From JALYNX01 sp035292685 (GTDB lineage: Bacteria > Actinomycetota > Acidimicrobiia > Spongiisociales > ZC4RG35): a DNA stretch of 64,000 nt. The notes under the pieces are model-generated. The model saw only the letters and a list, made by a program, of their open reading frames with translations, had not been told where the DNA came from and made no database searches. Below are positions 42,711-51,021 of the stretch, piece after piece (the first letter of the stretch is position 1; every line of letters starts with the position of its first letter). Made by a program: the position numbers and the translations under genes. Location of the stretch: assembly GCA_035292685.1 (NCBI GenBank), contig DATDPP010000079.1:62001-126000 (forward strand), read 5' to 3'.

Positions 42711-43132
42711 GACGGGTCATGATCGGGGTCGGGAACCCGACGCGTGGTGACGATGCCGCCGGCCTCGAGGTCGCCCGCAGAGTGCGCTCGGTGGAGACTC
42801 ACCAGCAATCCAGCGGCTCATACGAGCTGATGGATGTCTGGGAGGGAGCGGACGAGGTGATCATCGTCGACGCAGCAAGGTCTGGTGCCCCTGCCGGGAC
42901 GATCCACCGTTTCGACGCCCATGATGAGCCCCTTCCCGGAGGGATCCTGGCGACCAGCACCCACTCGGTGGGGGTGATGGAGACAATCGAGATGGCCCGG
43001 CACCTGGGACGTCTGCCCGAGCGGGTCGTGGTGTACGGAATCGAGGTCTCGAGCTTGACACCAGGCGCAGGCCTCTCAACCGTGGTCGAAGACGCAGTGA
43101 GTGAGCTGGTGATGGAGATCGATCGTGCATGA
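42707..43132 (+). CDS. hyhP: Hydrogenase maturation protease
   Basis: 141 residues of the HyaD/HycI M52 family. GVGNPTRGDDAAG (7-19) contains the nickel-binding acid, WEGADEVIIVDA the second, and STHSVGV the His ligand. It cuts the C-terminal peptide of the large subunit after nickel insertion, closing the active site. ATG overlaps the large subunit stop by 4 bp. The symbol follows the operon and is functional rather than proven. Confidence 0.88.
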   Translation: MRRVMIGVGNPTRGDDAAGLEVARRVRSVETHQQSSGSYELMDVWEGADEVIIVDAARSGAPAGTIHRFDAHDEPLPGGILATSTHSVGVMETIEMARHLGRLPERVVVYGIEVSSLTPGAGLSTVVEDAVSELVMEIDRA

Positions 43133-43385
43133 GAGGGGCATAGTGCCCGACCTCATGGGGCGGGTCGAGGAAGAGGTCGATGGGGCCCAGGCACCCGTCA
43201 CGAGTCTGAGGTTTCGAGTGGGGGCGTTGTCCGGGATCCACCCCGAATCGCTGAGGGAAGACGCCGTTCGCTACGCCTTGGAGAAGTGGGGTTATTCGCC
43301 AAACGTGGAAGTCGAACAGTCGGTGGATCCCACCGACCCCAATGCACTCGGCGTGCTCCTAGTCTCGATCGGGCTCGAGAGCTGA
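43125..43385 (+). CDS. HypA-like protein lacking the zinc domain
   Basis: 86 residues against about 113 for HypA. The start MHERGIV keeps His2, the nickel ligand, and Glu3. LRFRVGALSGIHPESLREDAVRYAL matches the HypA core. The middle zinc finger with two CxxC pairs is absent, and the chain passes straight to the final strand GVLLVSIGLE. HypA delivers nickel to hydrogenase with HypB. Nickel delivery without the zinc site would be unusual. GTG start overlaps the protease stop by 8 bp. Confidence 0.75.
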   Translation: MHERGIVPDLMGRVEEEVDGAQAPVTSLRFRVGALSGIHPESLREDAVRYALEKWGYSPNVEVEQSVDPTDPNALGVLLVSIGLES

Positions 43386-43388
43386 AAA

Positions 43389-43619
43389 ATGTGTGTCGCC
43401 ATCCCAGGCCGAGTCGTCCGCATCGGAGAGTTGAGCACGACCTCGATCCCGGGCAGGGTGTCGATCATTGGCACGGAACGGGACGTCGACCTGGTCATGG
43501 TCCCCGATGCCATGGTCGGGGATTACGTGCTGGTCCACTCGGGGTACGCCATCAAAGTCATCCCCAAGGAGCGAGCCGTCGAAACCTTGGTGCTGCTCGG
43601 GATCGACGCAGCCGACTGA
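43389..43619 (+). CDS. hypC: Hydrogenase assembly chaperone HypC
   Basis: 76 residues. MCVAIPGRVV carries the N-terminal Cys2 that carries the Fe(CN)2CO group with HypD. The oligonucleotide-binding-like barrel and the tail YVLVHSGYAIKVIPKERAVE are standard. HypD, HypE, HypF and HypB are not in the window and must be elsewhere. Last gene of the hydrogenase operon. Confidence 0.9.
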   Translation: MCVAIPGRVVRIGELSTTSIPGRVSIIGTERDVDLVMVPDAMVGDYVLVHSGYAIKVIPKERAVETLVLLGIDAAD

Positions 43620-44106
43620 ACAGCGCGGGGCGAGCCCACACGTAACAACCCGCGTTGACCTCCCAGCGCGCCAACTCTCCGAGCAGGAACGCAGGCCCGC
43701 CAGCTCCTCCAGGGTGGAGGCGTGACCGATCCCACCCGGTGCTCGTCGTCATTTCCGCAGGCGGAAACCCCCGGCGACGCCTTGCCTGCAGGTCGCGGTT
43801 GGCGATCGGTCGACACGGTCCGTCGCTCGCCACCCAATCAGTCGGGGAGTGCGTCCACCGGCGTGGAGGGCTTGTCTCGCAGTCGTCGGATCAACGGCCG
43901 TTCGGCGCGGCCCGGCTACCCAGCACGGGATGAGAGGCTGGGTGGCCGCCGAGGCGACCGGCGTTGCCACGGGGTGCAGCCGATGCCATGTCCCATTGGA
44001 AAGAAAACCGGCCAGAAGTCCCAATCTTGCCGACGAACGGCCCTAGGGGGAAAGAGCCTTGTACTGCAAGGTTGCGGATGGCAGCACGGATAGGAGGAAT
44101 GTCACG
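43620..44106. other. 487-bp stretch without a supported gene; one stable hairpin
   Basis: Frames here are short and look like shadows. An 11-bp stem with one G-U pair (43914-43924 with 43937-43947, 12-base loop) is the clearest structure. AGGAGG at 44092-44097 belongs to the Mo-oxidoreductase gene. The stretch should hold the hydrogenase terminator and the next promoter; I could not match it to a known riboswitch, tRNA or small RNA. Confidence 0.4.
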
Positions 44107-46704
44107 GTGGTCCCCGTATCGCGAAGGGCGTTTCTCAAGGGAACGGCAGTGGTCGGCGGTACCCTTGCCGCCTCCCGATTCCTGTTTGAGACCCTTGACG
44201 CCGTAGCTGGGGCCGATGCCCTGGCCCTGGCGCCGTTCGAGGACCGGGTGTTCACCACGTGCTGGATCGGCAAACAGGACTGCGGAATGACCGCCCGTCG
44301 CATCGATGGGAGGGTGGTCAAGTTCGAAGGGATGGCGGGTCATCCCCGGAATGACGGGACGCTCTGTCCCAAGGGACAGGCGCAAATCATCTCCATCTAT
44401 GACCCGAATCGGGTCAAGACCCCGTTGATCCGGACCAACGCCAAAGGTGTGAGTGGAGAGTGGCGACAGGCATCCTGGGACGAGGCGCTTCAAGTGGTGG
44501 CCGATGAGGTGAATCGGGTTCGGGCCGAGGATCCGTCGCTGGTGTTGTGGCAGAAGGGGAGGTCCAAGTCGGAAGCCATATACGACAACGCGTTCACCAA
44601 GGCAATCGGCTCGTCAAAACTGGGGCACGGCGCGTATTGCTCGGACACCGGGTATCGAGCCCTCGAGTACACGCTCGGCCTCCATGGGGTGCTCAACCCT
44701 GAGCTGGTCCACAACCGCTATCTGCTGGCCTGGGGATGGAACCTCACCAATGCCGGCGGTAACAAGTACTGCTGGATCGTCTGGCCCCGTCAGATGCTCG
44801 AAGCGCGCGAAAAGGGCCTCAAGATCGTTCACATCGATCCCCGTCTGCGGGCGGCGGGCCCATTTGCTGACCAGTGGGTCCCACTGAGACCGTCCACCGA
44901 CCTCGCCTTGGCTCTGTCCCTGTGTCATGAGCTGATCGCGCAGGGATACCTGGACCGTCCCTATCTGACCAAATACACCAACGCCCCCTATCTCGTGGGC
45001 AAGGACGGTCTCATACTCAAACAGACGGTGGGCGAGGGCGACGATGCCGAAGAGGTCGCCCTGGTATGGGACCTGGCGACCGGCACCGGCAGGCTCGCCA
45101 CCGAAGCAACCGAGCCGGCCCTCGAAGGCGAGTACACCGTCAACGGTCAAACCTACAAGACGGCCTTCGAGCTGTTCAAGACCCATGTCGAGGACTACAC
45201 CCCGGAGTGGGCCGCGGACATCTGCGGTATCGAAGCCACTGTGATCAGCCAGATCGCATCGGAGTTCGGCGAGAACGCCCAGATCGGGGCCACGACCGTC
45301 ATCGACGGAATCGAGGTGCCCTACCGGCCGGTGGGGATCATGGCCTACCACATGGCACAACAAGAACTGGGGTTTCAGGCCCTTCGGGCAATGACGATGG
45401 TCACGATGTTGGTCGGCGCGGTGGGGGCGGTCGGGGGGCAGTTGGCCGACACCACTTGGAAGATCCACAAGAACTATGCCGCCTTCGAGGAGCTGACGGT
45501 CAACGACCCGCCGTACGACTTCACACTGAAGGGATCAAGGTACTTCCCGATAAACACGGGGTTCCCGGGGATGGTCGCCAAGGTGATGCAGGACCCGGCG
45601 AGATACGGGGTCGAGAAACTTCCCAAGGTTGCGATCCTCCACCACGTCAACCCGGTTCTCGCCTTCACCTCCCAGCCGGACTTCCTCGAGTCCTACAAGA
45701 AGTTCGAGCACGTGACCGTGATCAGCCCGTGGATGTCGGAGACTGCGGATCTGTTCGCCGACGTGGTCCTGCCCGCGTCGACCATCGAGAAGTTCGAAGG
45801 CCCGCTCTCGGCAAGCGACGGTTACATCGATGCCCAGGTGCTCCGCTTGCCGCCCATGGACCCCCTCTTCGAGTCGCGAGGCGAGGTCGACATATATCTC
45901 GATCTGGCGGAACATATCGGAGTCCTCAACGGCGCAGATGGCTACATCGATCAGATCAACGTCGCGCTCGGGCTGGTCGACACACCGTTCGCTCTTCCCG
46001 ACGGGCCCAGACCCGAGGTGCGAGACATCTTCGATCGGTGGGCGAAGTCCCAAGGGCTGAGCGGGATCGACCACTTCGAGCAAAACGGCATTTGGGTCAA
46101 GGGACTGATCCCACCCACCTCGACCTACGGCTACGTGACCGACCCGCCTTTCGGCGGGGCAGTGCACCGGCTCTATGGGGAGAGCCTGCTCAAGGCGCAG
46201 CGGCTCATGCAGGAAAAGGGCGCTGAGGAGATCTATTACCAGGATTATCTGCCCTTCCCAACCTGGCGAAGCCCAACCATGGACAGCTCGCCGCCGGAGT
46301 ACGAGTTCTATCTGATCAGCTACAAGCTGGTCGAGCACAAACAGTCGAGAACCACTCTGATCCCCCTGCTCACCGAGTTGAGCGGGAAGCAGCGGATCGA
46401 GATCAACACCGCAACCGCCCGCCGGCTGGGCATATCCGATGGCGACGAGGTGGTGGTCGACTCCCACAATGCCATCACCGGCGAGACGCGGTCGCTCACC
46501 ACGGTGGCTGCCCTGACCGAAGGGATCCGCCCAGACGTGGTGGGAATGCCGCATCACTTCGGCTCCTGGTCCCACCCGGCCAGCCGTGATCTTGGCCCAA
46601 CGCCCAACGAGGTGTTCTTCACCGGTGAGGGGTACATGGGTCAAACCGCCGACGCCTCCTTCCAGGTCAAGGTCAAGATCTCGAAAGCCGGAGGTGACTC
46701 GTGA
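44107..46704 (+). CDS. Tat-exported molybdopterin oxidoreductase (DMSO reductase family, Psr/Phs-like)
   Basis: 865 residues. Start GTG 44107 has AGGAGG nine bases upstream and gives a Tat signal, SRRAFLKG at 5-12. The N-terminal cluster motif normally reads Cx2Cx3C; here Cys52-W-I-Gly55-K-Q-D-Cys59, with the last Cys87 in TLCPKG, so one ligand is missing. AYCSDTGYRALEY near residue 180 offers Cys as molybdenum ligand. LLAWGWNLTNAGG, VLPASTIEKFEGP and GMPHHFGSWSHP are Mo-pterin segments. With the B and C subunits behind it, a polysulfide, thiosulfate or tetrathionate-type reaction on the outer face is likely. Substrate not determined. Confidence 0.85.
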   Translation: MVPVSRRAFLKGTAVVGGTLAASRFLFETLDAVAGADALALAPFEDRVFTTCWIGKQDCGMTARRIDGRVVKFEGMAGHPRNDGTLCPKGQAQIISIYDPNRVKTPLIRTNAKGVSGEWRQASWDEALQVVADEVNRVRAEDPSLVLWQKGRSKSEAIYDNAFTKAIGSSKLGHGAYCSDTGYRALEYTLGLHGVLNPELVHNRYLLAWGWNLTNAGGNKYCWIVWPRQMLEAREKGLKIVHIDPRLRAAGPFADQWVPLRPSTDLALALSLCHELIAQGYLDRPYLTKYTNAPYLVGKDGLILKQTVGEGDDAEEVALVWDLATGTGRLATEATEPALEGEYTVNGQTYKTAFELFKTHVEDYTPEWAADICGIEATVISQIASEFGENAQIGATTVIDGIEVPYRPVGIMAYHMAQQELGFQALRAMTMVTMLVGAVGAVGGQLADTTWKIHKNYAAFEELTVNDPPYDFTLKGSRYFPINTGFPGMVAKVMQDPARYGVEKLPKVAILHHVNPVLAFTSQPDFLESYKKFEHVTVISPWMSETADLFADVVLPASTIEKFEGPLSASDGYIDAQVLRLPPMDPLFESRGEVDIYLDLAEHIGVLNGADGYIDQINVALGLVDTPFALPDGPRPEVRDIFDRWAKSQGLSGIDHFEQNGIWVKGLIPPTSTYGYVTDPPFGGAVHRLYGESLLKAQRLMQEKGAEEIYYQDYLPFPTWRSPTMDSSPPEYEFYLISYKLVEHKQSRTTLIPLLTELSGKQRIEINTATARRLGISDGDEVVVDSHNAITGETRSLTTVAALTEGIRPDVVGMPHHFGSWSHPASRDLGPTPNEVFFTGEGYMGQTADASFQVKVKISKAGGDS

Positions 46705-47447
46705 CCCGGTATGTGATGGCGGTAGACCTGAACCGCTGCCAGGGGTGCCGGGCGTGTGTCGAAGCCTGCAAAATCGAGAACAACACGCCCAGTGCAGTCT
46801 TCTGGATGCATGTCTTCCGGCTCGAAGAGGGCGAGTACCCGGACACCAAGATGTCCTTTCTCCCCCGGCCCTGCCAGCACTGCAACAACGCACCCTGTGT
46901 CAAGGTGTGCCCGGTGGGGGCGCGCTACAAACGCGAGGACGGGCTAGTGCTCACCGACTTCGATCGGTGCATCGGTTGTCGCTACTGCGAGGTGGCCTGT
47001 CCGTACGGGGTCAACTTCTTCAACTGGCGGAATCCCGACGAGGCCTGGGACGAGTACCAGGTGCCGTTCGACGACCCCGACCTGATGCCGGTGACCGGTG
47101 GCGTCATCCCCTCCTACAAGAACCCCGACCATGATCGTCTCCACGGCCCCGAGCAACGTCTCACCTCGGGAAGTGCCCACTTCAAAGGGGTCATGGAGAA
47201 ATGCACGTTCTGCGTGCACCGGGTTGAGCAGGGTCTGCTCCCGGCCTGCGTCGACACCTGCCCTGTCGGTGCGCTCAAGTTCGGCGACATCGAAGACGAG
47301 GGCAGCCCGATCTCGACATTCTTGCGCAACAAGGAGAGCTTCCAACTTCTCGAAGAGCTGGGCACCGACCCAAGCGTCGTCTATGTAGGCGGCACACCTC
47401 CCACCAGCCACGCCCGCGAGATCGAACGACCCCTGACCGGAGTATGA
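46701..47447 (+). CDS. Four-cluster 4Fe-4S electron-transfer subunit (PsrB/NrfC-like)
   Basis: 248 residues with sixteen Cys in four cluster motifs: CQGCRACVEAC near 14, CQHCNNAPCVKVCPVGA near 58, CIGCRYCEVACPYG near 91 and CTFCVHRVEQGLLPACVDTC near 172. It passes electrons between the Mo subunit and the membrane quinone subunit. No signal peptide; such subunits travel with the Tat-bearing partner. GTG start overlaps the Mo subunit stop, and the next gene follows after one base. Confidence 0.9.
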   Translation: MTRYVMAVDLNRCQGCRACVEACKIENNTPSAVFWMHVFRLEEGEYPDTKMSFLPRPCQHCNNAPCVKVCPVGARYKREDGLVLTDFDRCIGCRYCEVACPYGVNFFNWRNPDEAWDEYQVPFDDPDLMPVTGGVIPSYKNPDHDRLHGPEQRLTSGSAHFKGVMEKCTFCVHRVEQGLLPACVDTCPVGALKFGDIEDEGSPISTFLRNKESFQLLEELGTDPSVVYVGGTPPTSHAREIERPLTGV

Positions 47448-47448
47448 C

Positions 47449-48738
47449 ATGGCAACCACGCAAGACATGGTGAGTGACCGGCTCCCCCAGGGAGTTGGTC
47501 GCTGGAGCAGGGGATGGTTGCTGTTCATGGCGCTCGCCGCCATTGGGGTCGCCATCGGTGTGATCGGATGGGCAATCGAGCATGACCAGGGCATGGCCGC
47601 AACCGGGATGCGCGATCTGGGAACGATGGGCGGCGCCACTTGGGGCGTCTACATCTCCATGGTCGTCTACTTCGTCGGCGTCAGCTTCGCCGGCATAACC
47701 GTGGCCGCACTGATTCGCCTCTTCAACCTGGAGCATTTGAAAGGGGTCGCCAGGATGGCCGAGCTTCTGACCGTGGTGGCGCTGCTTCTCGGCGCTCTTG
47801 CCATCGTGGTCGACCTCGGACAACCTCTCAGGGGGCTGGTCAACCTGTTTCGTTATGCCAGGCCCCAGTCCCCGTTCTTCGGCACCTTCAGCCTGGTGGT
47901 GTCCGGCTACCTGTTCTCCAGCCTCGTCTACCTCTATCTGACTTCACGACCCGATGCCGCCCGGCTCGCGGAGAGCCCCTCGCGTCTACAGCCCCTCTAC
48001 CGACTGTGGGCGGCGGGATACGAACCCACGGTCGATCAGCGGGCCCGTGACCGCAAAGCCACCTTCTGGCTAGCCTTGGCCATACTGCCGCTGCTCATCG
48101 TTGCCCACTCCTCACTCGGGTTCGTCTTCGGTCTCCAAGTTGGTCGTCCTGGGTGGTTTGGAACCCTGCAGGCTCCGGCGTTCGTGGTACTGGCCGGAGT
48201 CTCGGGCATCGGCCATCTCATCGTGCTCGCCGCGTTGGTGCGCCGCGTGCTCCGCCAGGAGCACCGAATCGGGATCGAGGCGTTCACCTGGCTCGGTCGA
48301 TTCCTCATGCTGCTGCTCTTCGTGTATCTGTACTTCGTGGTGGTGGAGATCTTCACCAGCATCTATCAGCCCACCACGACCGAGCAACGCATCAGCGATG
48401 CACTGCTCACCGGGAGGTATGCGTGGATCTTCTGGGGGTCGGTCGCCGCCCTGGTGCTGCCAGCCTTCGGGCTGGCTTGGATGGCCGTCACCAGGAAATG
48501 GCGAATCGGTTGGATGGTGATTATGGGTCTGATCGTCAATCTGGGGGCAATAGGAAAGCGCTACCTCGTCGTTGTCCCGTCCGAGACCCATGGACAGCTT
48601 CTGCCCTACCCGATCGGGACTTACGCCCCCAGCCTGGTCGAGTACGCAGTGCTCATTGGCCTGTTCTCACTGGGCGCCTTGCTCATCGGGGGGTTCATGA
48701 AGCTGTTCCCGATCGTCGAAATGGAGGAGACGCCGTGA
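47449..48738 (+). CDS. NrfD/PsrC-like quinone-reactive membrane subunit
   Basis: 429 residues with about nine membrane spans. GGATWGVYISMVVYFVGVSFAG and LRGLVNLFRYARPQSPFF are hallmark NrfD segments. GSVAALVLPAFGLAWM and NLGAIGKRYLVVVPSETHG form the late part around the quinone site. It anchors the Mo/4Fe-4S pair and exchanges electrons with menaquinone or ubiquinone. Overlaps the next small membrane gene as GTGA. Confidence 0.88.
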   Translation: MATTQDMVSDRLPQGVGRWSRGWLLFMALAAIGVAIGVIGWAIEHDQGMAATGMRDLGTMGGATWGVYISMVVYFVGVSFAGITVAALIRLFNLEHLKGVARMAELLTVVALLLGALAIVVDLGQPLRGLVNLFRYARPQSPFFGTFSLVVSGYLFSSLVYLYLTSRPDAARLAESPSRLQPLYRLWAAGYEPTVDQRARDRKATFWLALAILPLLIVAHSSLGFVFGLQVGRPGWFGTLQAPAFVVLAGVSGIGHLIVLAALVRRVLRQEHRIGIEAFTWLGRFLMLLLFVYLYFVVVEIFTSIYQPTTTEQRISDALLTGRYAWIFWGSVAALVLPAFGLAWMAVTRKWRIGWMVIMGLIVNLGAIGKRYLVVVPSETHGQLLPYPIGTYAPSLVEYAVLIGLFSLGALLIGGFMKLFPIVEMEETP

Positions 48739-48950
48739 CCAGACGTTCGATCATCACGGCCGCCATGATCATCCTCGGTGCGGGTCTCATGGTGTTCGCG
48801 TACTTCGCCGGCGCCGCCCCCTGGTGCAACAACGCGGTCGAGTGCAGCAACCCCCGTCTGGAATGGTCACCGGCCATCTTCGTGGCCGGCGTGGTGATCG
48901 CCTTTTCCTCTGCCCTCTACTACTCGGTCGCCAAGGACCGGAGGAAGTGA
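48735..48950 (+). CDS. Small two-span membrane protein of the oxidoreductase operon
   Basis: 71 residues starting VTRRSIITAAMIILGAGLMV, with membrane spans about 7-25 and 47-64. The outside loop between them holds two Cys (WCNNAVEC) five residues apart and a Trp-Ser-Pro. GTG 48735 and its stop overlap both neighbours by 4 bp, so it is clearly part of the operon. No family is recognised; it may be an accessory subunit or hold the complex together. Confidence 0.75.
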   Translation: MTRRSIITAAMIILGAGLMVFAYFAGAAPWCNNAVECSNPRLEWSPAIFVAGVVIAFSSALYYSVAKDRRK

Positions 48951-49603
48951 GCGCAAGCGACCTGGCCCGCCTCCGGCAGGGCGCCTACAGGCTGATAGGC
49001 GCGGGTTTTGCCCCGCCCCAACCCGACCGATCGGAGTTGATCGTTGGGTCCATTCCGGTTCTGGCCGATCTCGGTCTCTTCGACTACTCCTTCTCTCTGT
49101 ACCTCGTCGACTACGCCCGGGCTCTGGCTGCGGATGACCCGGGAGAGCTAGCCCCCGCCTACATGGCGCTGTTCGAGGTAGGTGCAGGCGGCGCAGCGTG
49201 CTCGCCCGCCGAGTCGGCTTGGCTGGCCGGCCCTAACTCCAGTGAGGTCGCGGTGATTCTCTCCGATCTCCGACGTAGCTATCTCCGCTACGGCCTGCGC
49301 CCTTCTGATTCTCGATCCGAGAGCATCGATCATGCGACGGTCGAGTTCGACGTGATGGCGTCGCTTTGTGGCATCGAGGCAGAACAGCGAGCAGCCGGGC
49401 GACCGGTCACTCGGACAGTTGGCCACCAGATCGAGTTTCTCGACAACCACCTGGGTAGATGGCTGCCCCTCCTGACCAAAGCAGTCGTGCGTCACAATGG
49501 CCATCCGACCTACACCGCGCTGGCTTTGGCCGCACATGCCTTGGTGATTCATGATCAGGAGCTTCTGGCTTTGATCGACGAGCAGGAACCGAGCTCACCA
49601 TGA
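48947..49603 (+). CDS. TorD/DmsD-family chaperone for the molybdoenzyme
   Basis: 218 residues, all-helical. RQGAYRLIGAGFAPPQPDR at the start and later ARALAADDPGELAPAYMALF, with EFDVMASLCGIEAEQRA in the middle, follow TorD-family layout. HQIEFLDNHLGRWLPLL recalls the DxxxxH/FxDNHL segment where EPDH is found in typical members. It binds the Tat signal of the Mo subunit and holds the apoprotein until cofactor insertion. GTG start and the end overlap both neighbours by 4 bp. Confidence 0.8.
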   Translation: MSASDLARLRQGAYRLIGAGFAPPQPDRSELIVGSIPVLADLGLFDYSFSLYLVDYARALAADDPGELAPAYMALFEVGAGGAACSPAESAWLAGPNSSEVAVILSDLRRSYLRYGLRPSDSRSESIDHATVEFDVMASLCGIEAEQRAAGRPVTRTVGHQIEFLDNHLGRWLPLLTKAVVRHNGHPTYTALALAAHALVIHDQELLALIDEQEPSSP

Positions 49604-51021
49604 CCCAGATCCTGCTCTGCTCGGATCACCAGACCCCGGCCGTCGGGCAACATGTCCGCGTCGTCGGCGGCCTCTGTTACGACCCATATGCTCTGGCTTC
49701 GCTCCCTGATGGAACACAGCACTTGGTGATCGGGCTCCATCGAGACGACGCCGACAAGTCCATGTTCCAATCATCGATGCGGCGGATCGGACTCGACCCC
49801 CTCGGTGTTGGGGTAGTAGACCTAAACGGCATCACGGACCAGCGAGCGCTGACCGCGACTCTCGCCGGTGCCGTTGCCCGAACCGAAGCCTTCCCCGGGG
49901 CGACGCCAGAACAGGCGAAACTAGCGCCAGGCGGTCGCGTCTCGCGTCGGGGGTTGCTCTCGGCTGCGGCGCCCATATCCATCGGCGCCCCTTCAATCGA
50001 CACCGAAACCTGCGTGGCCGACCAGGGATGCCGGGCGTGTGTCACCGCGTGTCCGGTCGACGCCCTGACATGGAATGGCGGCTCGGTTTCCTACGACAAG
50101 ACGATATGTGTCGCCTGTGGTATCTGCGTCACCACCTGCCCGGTGGGTGCGGTGGTCAACCCGACAGTGACCTTTCAGGCCATCGAGGCTCAGATCGCTG
50201 CCCTGATCGGGGCCTACGGCGAACCTGTCGGGATTCGCTACCAGTGTCGCGGCGCCCCCCAGGCCCGCCATCAAGAAGGCTGGCTCAACGTCGAGGTGCC
50301 GTGCACCGGAATGCTCACAGCGGGATGGCTGTTAGCGCCGCCGGCCATGGGTGCCGCCGCCACCGATGCGATCCCATGCGGGGAGTCAGGCTGTCCATTG
50401 GGCAATGACGATCGGATTGCGTCGACGGTAGCTGATGCTAGGGCGATCCTCGAGGCGCTTGGTTGGGACAAGGATCGCGTCGGCCGCGACTCCGTCGCCT
50501 CGTTCGCACCCCAACCGCCGCCGTCCGCAACCGGCGGTCGGATCTTCGGGCCGGGGATGGAGCACCGGGTGATAAGCCGCCTGGCGTCGATGGTTCAGAC
50601 CGACTCCGCGGCGGCTTCCCTGGAGTCAACGCCGCTGGGAACAGTGGCCATCGACCCGGCCACGTGCACCGCATGCCGGATGTGCGCCCAGATCTGCCCC
50701 ACGGATGCCCTGCACAGCAGCGTCACCGACGACATTGTCATCGACTTCGACCCCCGGCTCTGTGTGGCATGCGGTCAATGCTTGAACATGTGCCCCGAGA
50801 TCGACCGTGGTGCCATCACCATGTCGATGAGGTTCGACCTCGCCGCCTGGGCGAGGGGACGAATGGAAGTGAGGCGCGATCCTGTCCCACGATGCGAGAG
50901 CTGTGGGAAACCGATCGCACCATCAGCGATGCTGGAGCGGATTACATCGATGCTCGGACCGGAATACTCGGCGACGGCGGCCCTTCTCAACACACGGTGT
51001 CTCGACTGCCGTGGCCGCTGA
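49600..51021 (+). CDS. Polyferredoxin with MvhD-like middle domain
   Basis: 473 residues. Four ferredoxin motifs come in two pairs: CRACVTACPVDAL near 145 and CVACGICVTTCPVGAV near 170; CTACRMCAQICPTDAL near 352 and CVACGQCLNMCPEID near 387. Between them a segment with Cys in RYQCRGAPQ, VPCTGML and IPCGESGCPLGND looks like the hydrogenase iron-sulfur (MvhD) fold. A C-terminal Zn-ribbon pair is CESC and CLDC. Likely a cytoplasmic electron hub between the Mo complex and other redox partners. It overlaps the chaperone stop. Confidence 0.75.
   Translation: MTQILLCSDHQTPAVGQHVRVVGGLCYDPYALASLPDGTQHLVIGLHRDDADKSMFQSSMRRIGLDPLGVGVVDLNGITDQRALTATLAGAVARTEAFPGATPEQAKLAPGGRVSRRGLLSAAAPISIGAPSIDTETCVADQGCRACVTACPVDALTWNGGSVSYDKTICVACGICVTTCPVGAVVNPTVTFQAIEAQIAALIGAYGEPVGIRYQCRGAPQARHQEGWLNVEVPCTGMLTAGWLLAPPAMGAAATDAIPCGESGCPLGNDDRIASTVADARAILEALGWDKDRVGRDSVASFAPQPPPSATGGRIFGPGMEHRVISRLASMVQTDSAAASLESTPLGTVAIDPATCTACRMCAQICPTDALHSSVTDDIVIDFDPRLCVACGQCLNMCPEIDRGAITMSMRFDLAAWARGRMEVRRDPVPRCESCGKPIAPSAMLERITSMLGPEYSATAALLNTRCLDCRGR

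Noticed and set aside
43523..43837. Minus-strand frames between hypC and the Mo-enzyme gene
   Set aside because: No start with ribosome-binding site and no protein-like composition.
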